A DNA stretch of 64,000 nucleotides from Fortiea sp. LEGE XX443 (GTDB taxonomy: Bacteria > Cyanobacteriota > Cyanobacteriia > Cyanobacteriales > Nostocaceae). The notes below the pieces were generated by a model, which saw only the letters and a list, made by a program, of their open reading frames with translations, was not told the DNA's origin and ran no database searches. A program made the position numbers and the translations under genes. The stretch covers positions 1 through 64,000 of the forward strand of contig NZ_JADEXZ010000012.1 in the NCBI RefSeq assembly GCF_015206815.1, in the 5' to 3' direction. Below are positions 54,673 through 64,000 of this stretch, piece after piece; positions within the stretch are counted from its first letter, which is position 1; each line of letters begins with the position of its first letter.

Positions 54673-57600
54673 ATGCCTGAACATCAGAATACTCAAAGCA
54701 GTAATGCCTTTGAAGGAATTTGCGAATTTTCTACTGTTGTTGAACTTTTACGTTACAGAAGTAGCCGACAGGCTAAACAACTAAGTTATACATTCTTAGG
54801 CGATGGGGAGACGGAAAGCGATCGCCTCACTTATGAACAGCTGGATCAAAACAGTCGGGTGATCGCCTCACAACTGCAAAGTTTAGGTTTAAGTGGCGAT
54901 CGCGCTTTACTACTTTATCCGCCAGGTTTAGAATATCTTGCTGCCTTTTTTGGTTGTCTCTATGCTGGGGTTGTAGCAGTTCCAGCTTATCCACCACGCA
55001 ATCAACGTAACACCCCCAGAATTTTAGCAATTTTAGAAGATGCACAAGCAGCGGCAATTCTAACTACCACCGCCATTTTGCCTCAATTGCAATCTTTGTT
55101 TGCCAATCAAATCAATCATATTCACTGGCTAACCACTGACAACCTCTTTCCTGGTATAGAAGAGGCTTGGCAAGAGCCTCTGATCAATACAGACACACTG
55201 GCATTTCTGCAATACACCTCTGGTTCTACCGGCACACCAAAAGGTGTAATGCTCAGTCATGGCAACCTGCTCCACAATGCTGTTGTGACTCGCCAGTATA
55301 TGGAACATTCATCCAGTAGTAAATTTGTCACTTGGCTGCCTATTTATCATGACATGGGTTTAATTGGTGGAGTACTGCAACCTCTATATGGCGGTTTCCC
55401 TTGTATCATGATGCCGCCAGCAGCTTTCCTCCAGCGTCCCTATCGTTGGTTAGAAGCAATTTCTCGTTATGGAGGAACCACCAGTGGCGCTCCCAACTTT
55501 GCTTATGAGCTTTGTATTGAAAAAATCACCCCCGAACAACGTTCAACCCTAGATTTAAGCACTTGGAATGTGGCTTTTAATGGTGCTGAACCAATTCGTC
55601 AGGAGACTCTAGAGAAGTTTGCAGCCACCTTCGCTGAATGCGGTTTTCGTCCAGAAGCCTTTTACCCATGCTACGGCATGGCAGAAGCCACATTAATGGT
55701 ATCTGGTAGCGTCAAATCTGCGTTAATAAATAGTCTATCTCTGCGAAAAAGCGCTTTAGAACGCAACCAAGTAGAAATAATTGATCCCGTTGCTGATGAT
55801 GAAAATTCCACAGTATTAGTCAGTTGTGGTCGAGTTGTACCACAACAGCAGATTGTAATTGCCAACCCAGAAACCTTAACTCGTTGTCAACCCAATCAAA
55901 TTGGGGAAATTTGGGTATCAGGCCCTAGTATTGGTCATGGTTATTGGAACCGTTCAGAAGAAACAGAACAAACCTTCCACGCCTACTTGCAAGATACGGA
56001 AAAAGGCGCATTTTTACGAACCGGTGACTTAGGCTTTCTGCACAATGGCGAACTCTTTATTACGGGTAGAGCCAAAGATTTAATCATCATCAGAGGACGC
56101 AATCTTTATCCTCAAGATATTGAACTCACCGCCGAATGCAGCCACAAAACATTACGTTCAGGGAGTGTGGTAGCCTTTGCAGTAGAAGTAGAAAAAGAAG
56201 AACGCCTGGTAGTTGTACAAGAATTAGAATTTCGTGCCAAACCCAATATAGATGAAGTGACGGCTGCTATTCGCCAAGCTATTACAGAAGAACATGAAGT
56301 ACAAGTTTATGCAGTTGTTTTAATCAAAGCTGGCACCATTCCCAAAACTTCTAGTGGTAAAATTCAACGTCGGGCTACCAAAGCAGGATTTTTAGCAGGT
56401 ACATTAGAGGTTGTTGGTAGTAGTAGTTTAGAAATTATCCAAACAATAGAGCCAGCAGAAGTTCTGACACGCACAGAATTACTAGTAGTAGAACCGAAAC
56501 AACAGCAGCAGTTATTAAACTCTTATTTACATAAATTAGTAGCAAGGGTATTGAGGGTAACGCCTTTTCAGATAGACTTACAACAACCTTTGAGTAGCTT
56601 AGGTTTAGACTCCCTTAAAGTCTTTGAGTTAAAAAACAGAATAGAGGTTGATTTTGAGGTAACTATATCCGTAGCTGATTTTTTTGATGGTGCTGGTATT
56701 GCTGAGTTAACCACCCAAATACTAAACCAAGTTAATAGTAATTTGACTAGTGCGTATTTGCCCATCTCTAAATTTGAAATAGCCACAAACCAGCATCCAC
56801 TGACCTTTACTCAACAGCAGTTGTGGTTTATCAACCAACTCCAACCAGGGACAGCTACATATAACATTTCTGTGGCTATTCATTTAACAGGAAAGTTAAA
56901 TGTATCCGTATTAGTTCGCAGCTTCACCGAAATTATTCAAAGACACGACATCTTACGAACCAGCTTTGAGATAGTCAATGGTGAACCCATCCAAAAAGTT
57001 GCAGATTTTGTCGCATTCACTTTACCAGAAGTTGATTTGTGCCATTTAGTTGATGAACAACAACAGACTGAAGTGCAAAAATTATCTTTGCAAGAGGCTC
57101 AGTCATCTTTTGATTTAGGACAAGCACCTTTATTGCAGGCAAAACTACTGCACTTGCGAGCAGAACAATCAATATTAATTTTGACACTGCATCATTTAGT
57201 TGGTGATGGTTGGTCAATCAAGATACTAGTTCAAGAATTAGCTACAATTTATCAAGCTTTTGCTGATGGAAAGCCTGCTCAATTACCTCAAATTACTGTG
57301 CAGTACACAGATTTTGTGTATTGGCAACGAAATTGGTTACAAGGCGAAGTTATACAAAAGCATTTAGCTTATTGGAAACAGCAATTAGGCGAAAATCTGC
57401 CTGTACTGCAACTACCTACTGACCATCCTAGACCGCCAATTCAAACTTTTCGAGGAGCGCAGCAAAAATTTGTATTGTCTACAAAGTTAACTGAAGCAAT
57501 CAAACAGTTAAGTCAGCAGGAAAACGTCACCTTATTTATGACCTTGTTAGCAGCTTTTCAAACATTGCTATACCGCTACACAGGTCAGGAAGATATTCTT

Positions 57601-59970
57601 GTTGGTTCACCGATTGCTAATCGTAACCGTGCTGAACTAGAAAACTTAATTGGTTGTTTTGTCAATACTTTAGTATTGCGTACCAATGTAGAAGAAAATC
57701 CCACATTTAGAGAATTGTTGGGACGAGTGCGAAAGGTGGCAATTGATGCCTATACTCATCAAGATTTACCTTTTGAGAAGTTAGTAGAAGCATTAGAACC
57801 AAATCGGGATTTAAGCTATAACCCACTATTCCAGGTGATGTTTGTGCTTCAAAATCCTCTTGCATCAGATAGCATCTGGAAAACTGAGGAACTTGAGACA
57901 GGGACAGCCAAGTTTGATATCCTGCTATCAATGATTGATGGTGAAGAAGGATTGACAGGGACACTAGAATACAACACTGATTTATTTAACCCAGATACGA
58001 TAATCAGAATGGTTGGGCATTTCCAAACCATGCTAGAGGCTGTAGTTAATGATCCCAATCAGCCTATTTGTGAGTTACCAATATTGACTCCTGCTGAACG
58101 TCAGACACTACTAGTAGACTGGAACAGTACTCAGGTTGATTATCCTCAAGCAGCTTGTATCCATCACTTGTTTGAGGCACAAGTAGAAAAAACACCAGAT
58201 GCTGTAGCAGTAGTATTTGAGAATCAGAAACTTACCTATCAGGAATTAAATAATAAAGCAAATCAACTAGCACATTATCTACAAAATCTAGGCGTGAAAC
58301 CAGATACTTTAGTTGGTATTTGTATGGAACGCTCTTTAGAAATGTTAGTGGGACTATTGAGCATTTTGAAAGCTGGAGGTGCTTATGTGCCACTAGATCC
58401 TACCTATCCATGCGATCGATTAGCATTTATGTTAGATAATTCTCAAGCTAATATATTGTTAACACAACGGCATTTGCTTGAGAAAGTAGGCAGTAACACA
58501 GATAAAGTTATTTGTCTGGACATAGATTGGCCTCTAATTGCCCAAGAACCAACGCAAAACCCTTGCAGTCAAATAACTGTAAACAACTTAGCTTATGTGA
58601 TTTATACTTCTGGTTCTACAGGTAGACCCAAAGGTGTTGCGATCGAACATCACAGTACAGTCGCTCTTATAGATTGGTCAAGAACAGTATTTTTGAGTGC
58701 AGATTTAGCGAGTGTTTTAGCTTCTACCTCCATTTGTTTTGATTTGTCAGTTTTTGAAATATTCGTACCCCTAAGTTATGGTGGCACAGTCCTCTTAGTT
58801 GAAAACATTTTATCTTTACTGACTTTGGCAGCACGACAAAAGGTAACGTTAATTAATACTGTACCGTCTGCGATCGCAGCTTTATTGAAAGAGCAAGCTA
58901 TACCTACTTCGGTTAGGACAATTAATCTTGCAGGTGAACCTTTATTAAATAAGTTAGTACAACAACTATATGAACTAGAGAATATTCACAATGTCTTGAA
59001 TCTCTATGGGCCTTCGGAAGATACAACCTACTCTACATACACTTTAATTCCACGTACCAACCAAGAAACAATATCTATTGGTCGTCCTATTGCTAACACA
59101 CAAATATACATATTAGATCAACAATTGCAACTGGTTCCCATAGGTATTGTTGGTGAGTTATATATCGGTGGTTTGGGTTTGGCACGAGGCTATTGGAATA
59201 TACCTGAATTAACCAAAGAAAAGTTTATTATTAACCCGTTTTTACCAGAAAACCGCCTTTACAAAACAGGAGATTTAGCCCGTTATCGTGCGGATGGAAC
59301 AATTGAATTTTTGGGAAGAATTGACCATCAAGTTAAATTGCGCGGTTTTCGTATTGAATTAGGAGAAATTGAGACTGTCGTAGCACAACATCCCAATGTG
59401 CGAGAGACAGTAGTCATTGCTAATGAAAATCGCCTGATTGCTTATGTAGTTACTACAGCAATATTTTCTGTAAATGAATTACGCAATTTTTTAAAAGAAA
59501 AACTGCCTGAATATATGTTTCCTTCAGCCTTTATAGTGTTAGAAGCATTACCTCTGACTCCCAATGGAAAAGTAGACCGTCGTGCTTTACCTGCACCAGA
59601 TAAATTACGTCCAGAATTAGCTAATAATTATCAAGCTCCTCAATCTGAGGTGGAAAAAACAATAGCTAAGGTTTGGAAACAGGTATTACAGCTAGAAAAA
59701 GTAGGTATTCATGATAATTTCTTTGACCTTGGCGGACATTCTTTATTGGTTGTGCAAGTAAACAATAAACTTAGGGAAATTTTGCAATGGGATTTATCAG
59801 TTGTCGAAATTTTTCAAAATCCAACTATTAAGTTGTTGGCAGAACATTTCAATAAAAATTCAGACACAGCAACCGCTTTAGGAAAAATGCGCGAAAGAGT
59901 TGATAAACAAAGAGAAGCTCTCAACCAACGCAATCAATTATTAATGAAGCAACGAAAGAATTTTAAGTAA
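54673..59970 (+). CDS. Hybrid NRPS: FAAL-ACP-C-A-PCP
   Basis: 1765 residues from ATG at 54673 (GTG at 54661 possible). Fatty-acyl-AMP ligase (about 15-585): LQYTSGSTGTPKGVMLSHGN, VTWLPIYHDMGLIGG, YGMAEATLMVS, FLRTGDLGFL. Acyl carrier (Ser in LGLDSLKVFEL, about 645). Condensation domain with HHLVGDGWS (about 843). Adenylation domain (about 1165-1645) with YVIYTSGSTGRPKG, LYGPSEDTTYST and PNGKVDRRALP; pocket residues read as D-L-F-N-N-A-L-T-Y-K, which I recall for alanine. PCP with DLGGHSLL (about 1690). The basic helical C-terminus (about 1740-1765) suits docking to the next protein. It should load a free fatty acid and join it to an amino acid. Confidence 0.93.
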   Translation: MPEHQNTQSSNAFEGICEFSTVVELLRYRSSRQAKQLSYTFLGDGETESDRLTYEQLDQNSRVIASQLQSLGLSGDRALLLYPPGLEYLAAFFGCLYAGVVAVPAYPPRNQRNTPRILAILEDAQAAAILTTTAILPQLQSLFANQINHIHWLTTDNLFPGIEEAWQEPLINTDTLAFLQYTSGSTGTPKGVMLSHGNLLHNAVVTRQYMEHSSSSKFVTWLPIYHDMGLIGGVLQPLYGGFPCIMMPPAAFLQRPYRWLEAISRYGGTTSGAPNFAYELCIEKITPEQRSTLDLSTWNVAFNGAEPIRQETLEKFAATFAECGFRPEAFYPCYGMAEATLMVSGSVKSALINSLSLRKSALERNQVEIIDPVADDENSTVLVSCGRVVPQQQIVIANPETLTRCQPNQIGEIWVSGPSIGHGYWNRSEETEQTFHAYLQDTEKGAFLRTGDLGFLHNGELFITGRAKDLIIIRGRNLYPQDIELTAECSHKTLRSGSVVAFAVEVEKEERLVVVQELEFRAKPNIDEVTAAIRQAITEEHEVQVYAVVLIKAGTIPKTSSGKIQRRATKAGFLAGTLEVVGSSSLEIIQTIEPAEVLTRTELLVVEPKQQQQLLNSYLHKLVARVLRVTPFQIDLQQPLSSLGLDSLKVFELKNRIEVDFEVTISVADFFDGAGIAELTTQILNQVNSNLTSAYLPISKFEIATNQHPLTFTQQQLWFINQLQPGTATYNISVAIHLTGKLNVSVLVRSFTEIIQRHDILRTSFEIVNGEPIQKVADFVAFTLPEVDLCHLVDEQQQTEVQKLSLQEAQSSFDLGQAPLLQAKLLHLRAEQSILILTLHHLVGDGWSIKILVQELATIYQAFADGKPAQLPQITVQYTDFVYWQRNWLQGEVIQKHLAYWKQQLGENLPVLQLPTDHPRPPIQTFRGAQQKFVLSTKLTEAIKQLSQQENVTLFMTLLAAFQTLLYRYTGQEDILVGSPIANRNRAELENLIGCFVNTLVLRTNVEENPTFRELLGRVRKVAIDAYTHQDLPFEKLVEALEPNRDLSYNPLFQVMFVLQNPLASDSIWKTEELETGTAKFDILLSMIDGEEGLTGTLEYNTDLFNPDTIIRMVGHFQTMLEAVVNDPNQPICELPILTPAERQTLLVDWNSTQVDYPQAACIHHLFEAQVEKTPDAVAVVFENQKLTYQELNNKANQLAHYLQNLGVKPDTLVGICMERSLEMLVGLLSILKAGGAYVPLDPTYPCDRLAFMLDNSQANILLTQRHLLEKVGSNTDKVICLDIDWPLIAQEPTQNPCSQITVNNLAYVIYTSGSTGRPKGVAIEHHSTVALIDWSRTVFLSADLASVLASTSICFDLSVFEIFVPLSYGGTVLLVENILSLLTLAARQKVTLINTVPSAIAALLKEQAIPTSVRTINLAGEPLLNKLVQQLYELENIHNVLNLYGPSEDTTYSTYTLIPRTNQETISIGRPIANTQIYILDQQLQLVPIGIVGELYIGGLGLARGYWNIPELTKEKFIINPFLPENRLYKTGDLARYRADGTIEFLGRIDHQVKLRGFRIELGEIETVVAQHPNVRETVVIANENRLIAYVVTTAIFSVNELRNFLKEKLPEYMFPSAFIVLEALPLTPNGKVDRRALPAPDKLRPELANNYQAPQSEVEKTIAKVWKQVLQLEKVGIHDNFFDLGGHSLLVVQVNNKLREILQWDLSVVEIFQNPTIKLLAEHFNKNSDTATALGKMRERVDKQREALNQRNQLLMKQRKNFK

Positions 59971-59987
59971 TCGAAAAAGAGTAATTT

Positions 59988-62900
59988 ATGGAAAATATTG
60001 CCATTATTGGCGTAGCTGGGCGTTTCCCTGGAGCCAAAAATATTACCGAGTTTTGGCTGAATTTATGTGATGGAGTTGAAGCAATTTCTCAATTCAGTGA
60101 TGAAGAATTAATTGCGGAGGGAATAGATATATCATTACTCAAGAATCATAACTATATAAAAGCTGGTGCTGTATTAGAAGATTCAGATTTATTTGACGCT
60201 GGTTTCTTTGGCTTTAATCCTAAAGAAGCAGAGATGACTGATCCACAACATCGGTTATTTTTAGAATGTGCTTGGGAAGTATTAGAAAACGCTGGTTATG
60301 ATGTTCAAAGATGTAACAGTCGGATTGGGGTTTATGCAGGTGCTAGTTTAAATAACTATTTGCCATTGAAGTTAAATATTGACCAAATTGGTTCAGCAAA
60401 TAGTTTCCAGAAATTAATTGGAAACGATAAAGATTTTCTGTCTACTCGTGTTTCCTATAAGTTAAATCTGACTGGGCCGAGTCTCACCATCCAAACAGCT
60501 TGTTCTACTTCTTTAGTCGCTACAGCTTTAGCTTGTCAAAGCTTGCTCAATTATCAATGTGATATGGCTTTGGCTGGTGGTGCTTCAATTCGTGTACCCC
60601 AAAAAACAGGGTATTTACATCAAGAAGGAGGAATTTTATCACCTGATGGTCATTGTCGCGCCTTTGATGCCAAAGCTAGAGGGACAATTATTGGTAATGG
60701 TGTAGGGGTGGTGCTATTAAAGCGGTTATCGGATGCGATCGCAGATGGCGATCATATCTATGCTGTAATTAAAGGTAGTGCCATCAATAACGATGGTTCT
60801 GGTAAAGTGGGCTATACAGCACCCAGCGTCAACGGACAAGCAGAAGCGATCGCAGAAGCAATAGCCTTAGCAGACATTGAAGCTGAGACAATCAGCTATA
60901 TCGAAACTCATGGTACAGGAACAGCTTTAGGCGATCCGATTGAAATCTCTGCATTGACAAATGTATTTCGGGCTGAAACTGAGAAAAAAGGTTTCTGTGC
61001 GATCGGTTCTGTCAAAACCAATATTGGACATCTAGATGCTGCTGCTGGAGTGACAGGTTTAATTAAAACCGCGTTGGCTTTACATCATAAATTAATTCCT
61101 CCCAGCTTAAATTTTGAACGGCCTAATCCAGAAATTGACTTTGCTAATAGCCCTTTCTACGTCAATACAAAATTAACTGAATGGAATGCAACTTCCACAC
61201 CGCGTCGGGCGGGAGTTAGTTCTTTAGGTATTGGTGGGACGAATGCTCATGTCGTTTTAGAAGAAGCTGCTTCTGTGATGAAAGTGCAGAAGCAGAACAG
61301 AGATTATCAGTTATTAGTACTTTCAGCTAAAACTGATTCAGCCTTAGAAACTGCTACTAACAATCTGGCTCAACATCTTAGACAGCATCCTGATTTAAAT
61401 TTGGCAGATGTAGCTTACACACTGCAAGTAGGGCGTGGGGTATTTAATTATCGCCGTGCGGTGGTTTGTCAAAGTACCCAAGAAGCTATAAACGCATTAG
61501 AAAATATAGATCCTCAACAAGTATTAACTCACTTTGAAGAACCAATTCAACGCTCTATTACCTTCATGTTTCCTGGACAGGGCGCTCAGTATGTAGATAT
61601 GGGGCGAGAACTCTATCAGACTGAGCTTACTTTCCGCGAAGAGGTAGATCGTTGTTGTGTGCTACTCGAACCGCATTTAGGATTAGATTTGCGATCGCTT
61701 ATTTATCCACAAGAATCTGAAAAAGCAGCAACAGAACAACTCAAGCAAACTCAATTTGCACAACCAGCATTATTTGTCATTGAGTATGCGTTGGCTCAAC
61801 TGTGGATGTCTTGGGATATCTCTCCACAAGCGATGATTGGCCACAGTATTGGGGAGTATGTAGCCGCTTGTCTTGCTGGTGTGATGTCGTTGGAAAACGC
61901 GTTAACTTTGGTTGCTGTGCGTGGGCGACTAATGCAGCAAATGTCAACAGGTGCAATGCTTTCTGTTTCTGCATCAGCAGCAGAAATTCAAACTTTTCTC
62001 AACGAAGATTTAGCTTTAGCTGCGAGTAATGCACCTTCTTTATGTGTGGTTTCAGGAAGTCATGATGCAGTAGATAAAATTGCTGAAAAACTTACAGAAA
62101 AAGGCGTAGAGTGTCGTCGTTTGCATACTTCTCATGCTTTTCATTCCTACATGATGGAACCGATGTTAGAACCATTCATGGCGGAACTGAAAAAAGTCAA
62201 ACTTAATCCTCCCGAAATTTCTTTTATTTCTAACCTCACGGGTACTTGGATTACTGCACAACAAGCTACATCTCCAGATTATTGGGCGCAGCATTTACGT
62301 CAAACAGTACAGTTTTCCGATGGTTTGTCAGTTTTATTGCAAGAAACTGAACGCATTTTGTTAGAAGTAGGGCCAGGGCGTACTTTGTGTACTCTCGTCA
62401 AACAACACGCCCAACAAGCAGCAGGACAGGTTGTATTACCTTCTTTACGTCACCCTCAGGAAGAAAAATCAGATGTTAATTTCTTACTCAACATTTTAAG
62501 TCGGTTGTGGTTAACGGGAGTTGAAATAAATTGGTCTGGTTTTTATACCTACGAACAGCGTAATCGTGTACCTTTACCAACTTATCCTTTTGAACGTCAG
62601 CGTTACTGGATTGAGCCAGAAATACAAACTCAAATATTAGGTAAAGTTGAAAGTAAGCAAGGGAAAAATTCTAACATTACCGATTGGTTTTATATTCCTT
62701 CTTGGAAACGAGTTCCCCTTGTTAAAACCAAAGATATTACTTCTAATCGTTCTCTAATTTTTGTTGATGAATATGGTGCAGGTTCACAACTTGTTCAAGA
62801 ATTACAACAACTGGGGCAGGATGTTATCACTGTCAAAATAGGAAAAAAATTTAATCAACTTGATAGCATTACATATACTATCAATCCGGCTGAAGTGGAT

Positions 62901-64000
62901 GATTACCATAACTTGCTGCAACAGTTGCAAAAACAAGGAAAAATCCCCAATACAATTACCCATTTATGGAGTCTTAACCAATCACAAAATTTATCTTGGG
63001 AAACTACTCAAAATCTAGGTTTCTATAGTCTTGTTTACCTGGCACAAGCTATTGGGCAACAACAGATAAGCGATACCATACAACTTTTTGTTATCACTAA
63101 TCATCTGCACGACATAACAGGGTGTGAAGAATTATTTCCTGAAAAAACAACCATATTGGGTGCTTGTAAAGTAATTCCCCAAGAATATCCAAATATCAGT
63201 TGTCGTCTGGTTGATATTTTACTACCAATATCAGTCAGTCAATTGATAGATGAATTAACAGCAGAATCAAAAGATTCAATAATTGCCTACCGGAATAACT
63301 ACCGTTGGATACAAACATTTGAAACCATTGCATTAGAACTAGCTACCAAAGATAAAATCCGGTTGAAAGAAGGAGGAGTATATCTAATTACAGGTGGAAT
63401 GGGTGGCATCGGTTTAGTTTTAGCTGAATATCTAGCTAAAAATGTACAAGCCAAACTGATTTTATTAGGACGTTCTTTAGCAACTAAAACTGAAAAAATC
63501 AAAGAATTAGAAGCATTAGGTGCAGAAGTATTAGTACTGACTGCTGATGTTACTAATTATGAACAGATGCAAAGTGCGATCGCGCAATCTCTAGAACGCT
63601 TTGGTACAATTCATGGTGTCATCCATACTGCTGGTATTGCTGGTGCAGGGATAATTCAACTCAAAACACCAGAAATATCTGAAAAAGTTTTTGCACCCAA
63701 AATTCAAGGCACACTAACATTAAATAATGTTCTCAAAAACATCGATTTAGACTTCTTAGTTCTATGTTCATCCTTAAGTTCAATTCAAGGAGGATTTGGA
63801 CAAGTAGATTATTGTGCCGCCAATACCTTTTTAGATGCCTTTGCTTATTGGAATACTGTAAAAAATAAGCGATTTACACTTGCTATTAATTGGGACGCTT
63901 GGCAAGAAGTTGGTATGGCAGCTAATACTATTATTCCTGATGAAATGAAAAACTGGCGCGAAGAAAGTTTAAAAAATGCTATTCTGCCACTAGAAGGAGT
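59988..64000 (+). CDS. Type I polyketide synthase, KS-AT-KR (truncated by window end)
   Basis: Open for at least 1337 codons from ATG at 59988, 17 bases after the NRPS stop. Ketosynthase: active Cys172 in QTACSTSLVAT, His in ETHGTGTALGDP and KTNIGHLDAA. Acyltransferase: FPGQGAQYVDMG, catalytic Ser620 in GHSIGEY, and HAFHS (about 716), which indicates malonyl-CoA. Then the KR structural half (about 885-1120) and KR catalytic part: LITGGMGGIGL (about 1133), SSLSSIQGG and the Tyr in VDYCAANTFLDAF (about 1273). No dehydratase precedes the KR. A carrier protein and perhaps more should follow outside the window. The gene receives the acyl-aminoacyl chain from the NRPS. Confidence 0.94.
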   Translation, partial: MENIAIIGVAGRFPGAKNITEFWLNLCDGVEAISQFSDEELIAEGIDISLLKNHNYIKAGAVLEDSDLFDAGFFGFNPKEAEMTDPQHRLFLECAWEVLENAGYDVQRCNSRIGVYAGASLNNYLPLKLNIDQIGSANSFQKLIGNDKDFLSTRVSYKLNLTGPSLTIQTACSTSLVATALACQSLLNYQCDMALAGGASIRVPQKTGYLHQEGGILSPDGHCRAFDAKARGTIIGNGVGVVLLKRLSDAIADGDHIYAVIKGSAINNDGSGKVGYTAPSVNGQAEAIAEAIALADIEAETISYIETHGTGTALGDPIEISALTNVFRAETEKKGFCAIGSVKTNIGHLDAAAGVTGLIKTALALHHKLIPPSLNFERPNPEIDFANSPFYVNTKLTEWNATSTPRRAGVSSLGIGGTNAHVVLEEAASVMKVQKQNRDYQLLVLSAKTDSALETATNNLAQHLRQHPDLNLADVAYTLQVGRGVFNYRRAVVCQSTQEAINALENIDPQQVLTHFEEPIQRSITFMFPGQGAQYVDMGRELYQTELTFREEVDRCCVLLEPHLGLDLRSLIYPQESEKAATEQLKQTQFAQPALFVIEYALAQLWMSWDISPQAMIGHSIGEYVAACLAGVMSLENALTLVAVRGRLMQQMSTGAMLSVSASAAEIQTFLNEDLALAASNAPSLCVVSGSHDAVDKIAEKLTEKGVECRRLHTSHAFHSYMMEPMLEPFMAELKKVKLNPPEISFISNLTGTWITAQQATSPDYWAQHLRQTVQFSDGLSVLLQETERILLEVGPGRTLCTLVKQHAQQAAGQVVLPSLRHPQEEKSDVNFLLNILSRLWLTGVEINWSGFYTYEQRNRVPLPTYPFERQRYWIEPEIQTQILGKVESKQGKNSNITDWFYIPSWKRVPLVKTKDITSNRSLIFVDEYGAGSQLVQELQQLGQDVITVKIGKKFNQLDSITYTINPAEVDDYHNLLQQLQKQGKIPNTITHLWSLNQSQNLSWETTQNLGFYSLVYLAQAIGQQQISDTIQLFVITNHLHDITGCEELFPEKTTILGACKVIPQEYPNISCRLVDILLPISVSQLIDELTAESKDSIIAYRNNYRWIQTFETIALELATKDKIRLKEGGVYLITGGMGGIGLVLAEYLAKNVQAKLILLGRSLATKTEKIKELEALGAEVLVLTADVTNYEQMQSAIAQSLERFGTIHGVIHTAGIAGAGIIQLKTPEISEKVFAPKIQGTLTLNNVLKNIDLDFLVLCSSLSSIQGGFGQVDYCAANTFLDAFAYWNTVKNKRFTLAINWDAWQEVGMAANTIIPDEMKNWREESLKNAILPLEG

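Noticed and set aside
61777-62029. Short opposing open frames inside the PKS gene
   Set aside because: They lie within the acyltransferase coding region, whose frame and motifs are continuous; they are shadows.

Overview
The window comes from a cyanobacterium, most likely a filamentous heterocyst-forming one (Nostoc/Tolypothrix/Calothrix type). The evidence is the very frequent octamer GCGATCGC (HIP1), cyanobacterial marker genes (ldpA, a Ycf45-type ATPase gene, a high-light-inducible protein gene, a CruA/CruP-like flavoprotein gene, DUF6464), heptamer-type purine-rich repeats, a ThyX intein, a bilin-sensor-like multi-GAF histidine kinase and a large lipopeptide-type NRPS/PKS locus. I saw no rRNA gene, no intact tRNA gene and no CRISPR array.

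1-2.4 kb: the 3' end of an IS4-like transposase gene, split by a frameshift in a run of seven T. It abuts a 64-codon stub that looks like the beginning of an S8 peptidase gene, which lies directly behind an intact AAA+ ATPase gene. The IS appears to have destroyed an ATPase/protease pair. ruvC follows. 2.5-5.3 kb: yvcK-like, tsaE and a DUF433/DUF5615 toxin-antitoxin pair. 5.3-7.0 kb: 1.7 kb without genes but rich in perfect hairpins, including a good minus-strand terminator. 7-10 kb: pyrC, lepB and a MOSC protein.

10-20.5 kb: a REC-GGDEF-EAL protein, ldpA (with an in-frame repeat insertion), the Ycf45/R3H ATPase, thyX interrupted by a 384-residue HNH intein, a HLIP, a methyltransferase and a GT39-like membrane glycosyltransferase. 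20.6-22.5 kb: a GNAT acetyltransferase and a secreted metallophosphoesterase.

22.7-27.2 kb: two copies of a ~130-bp MITE-like element in inverted orientation bracket a Gfo/Idh/MocA oxidoreductase, a small hydrophilic protein, a zinc-ribbon plus tandem-repeat (winged-helix-like) protein pair, and a 52-residue lipoprotein not found by simple ORF length cut-offs. 27.5-30.8 kb: a 1066-residue sensor kinase with four GAF domains, three of them exact 185-residue repeats.

30.8-46.5 kb: mostly housekeeping or conserved cyanobacterial genes (NTF2-like, DUF6464, CruP-like flavoprotein, an M41-like protease without ATPase, YbjN-like, CSD-DUF1294, MarR plus a DMT transporter with two operator-like palindromes, an alpha/beta-hydrolase lacking its serine, GT8-like, sufE), a toxin-antitoxin cassette bracketed by identical 43-bp direct repeats, a three-module peptidoglycan hydrolase, a nuclease-like protein and a DUF697 GTPase. 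46.5-54 kb: an aspartyl-protease-like protein, a PEP-CTERM protein, a Ser/Thr kinase, argG, Uma2 and an Ap4A-phosphorylase-like protein.

54.6-64 kb: the start of a natural-product locus. A FAAL-ACP-C-A-PCP protein (A-domain pocket residues read as D-L-F-N-N-A-L-T-Y-K, suggesting Ala) is followed 17 bases later by a type I PKS gene (KS-AT-KR so far) that runs off the window. Together they should activate a fatty acid, join it to an amino acid and extend it with malonyl-CoA.
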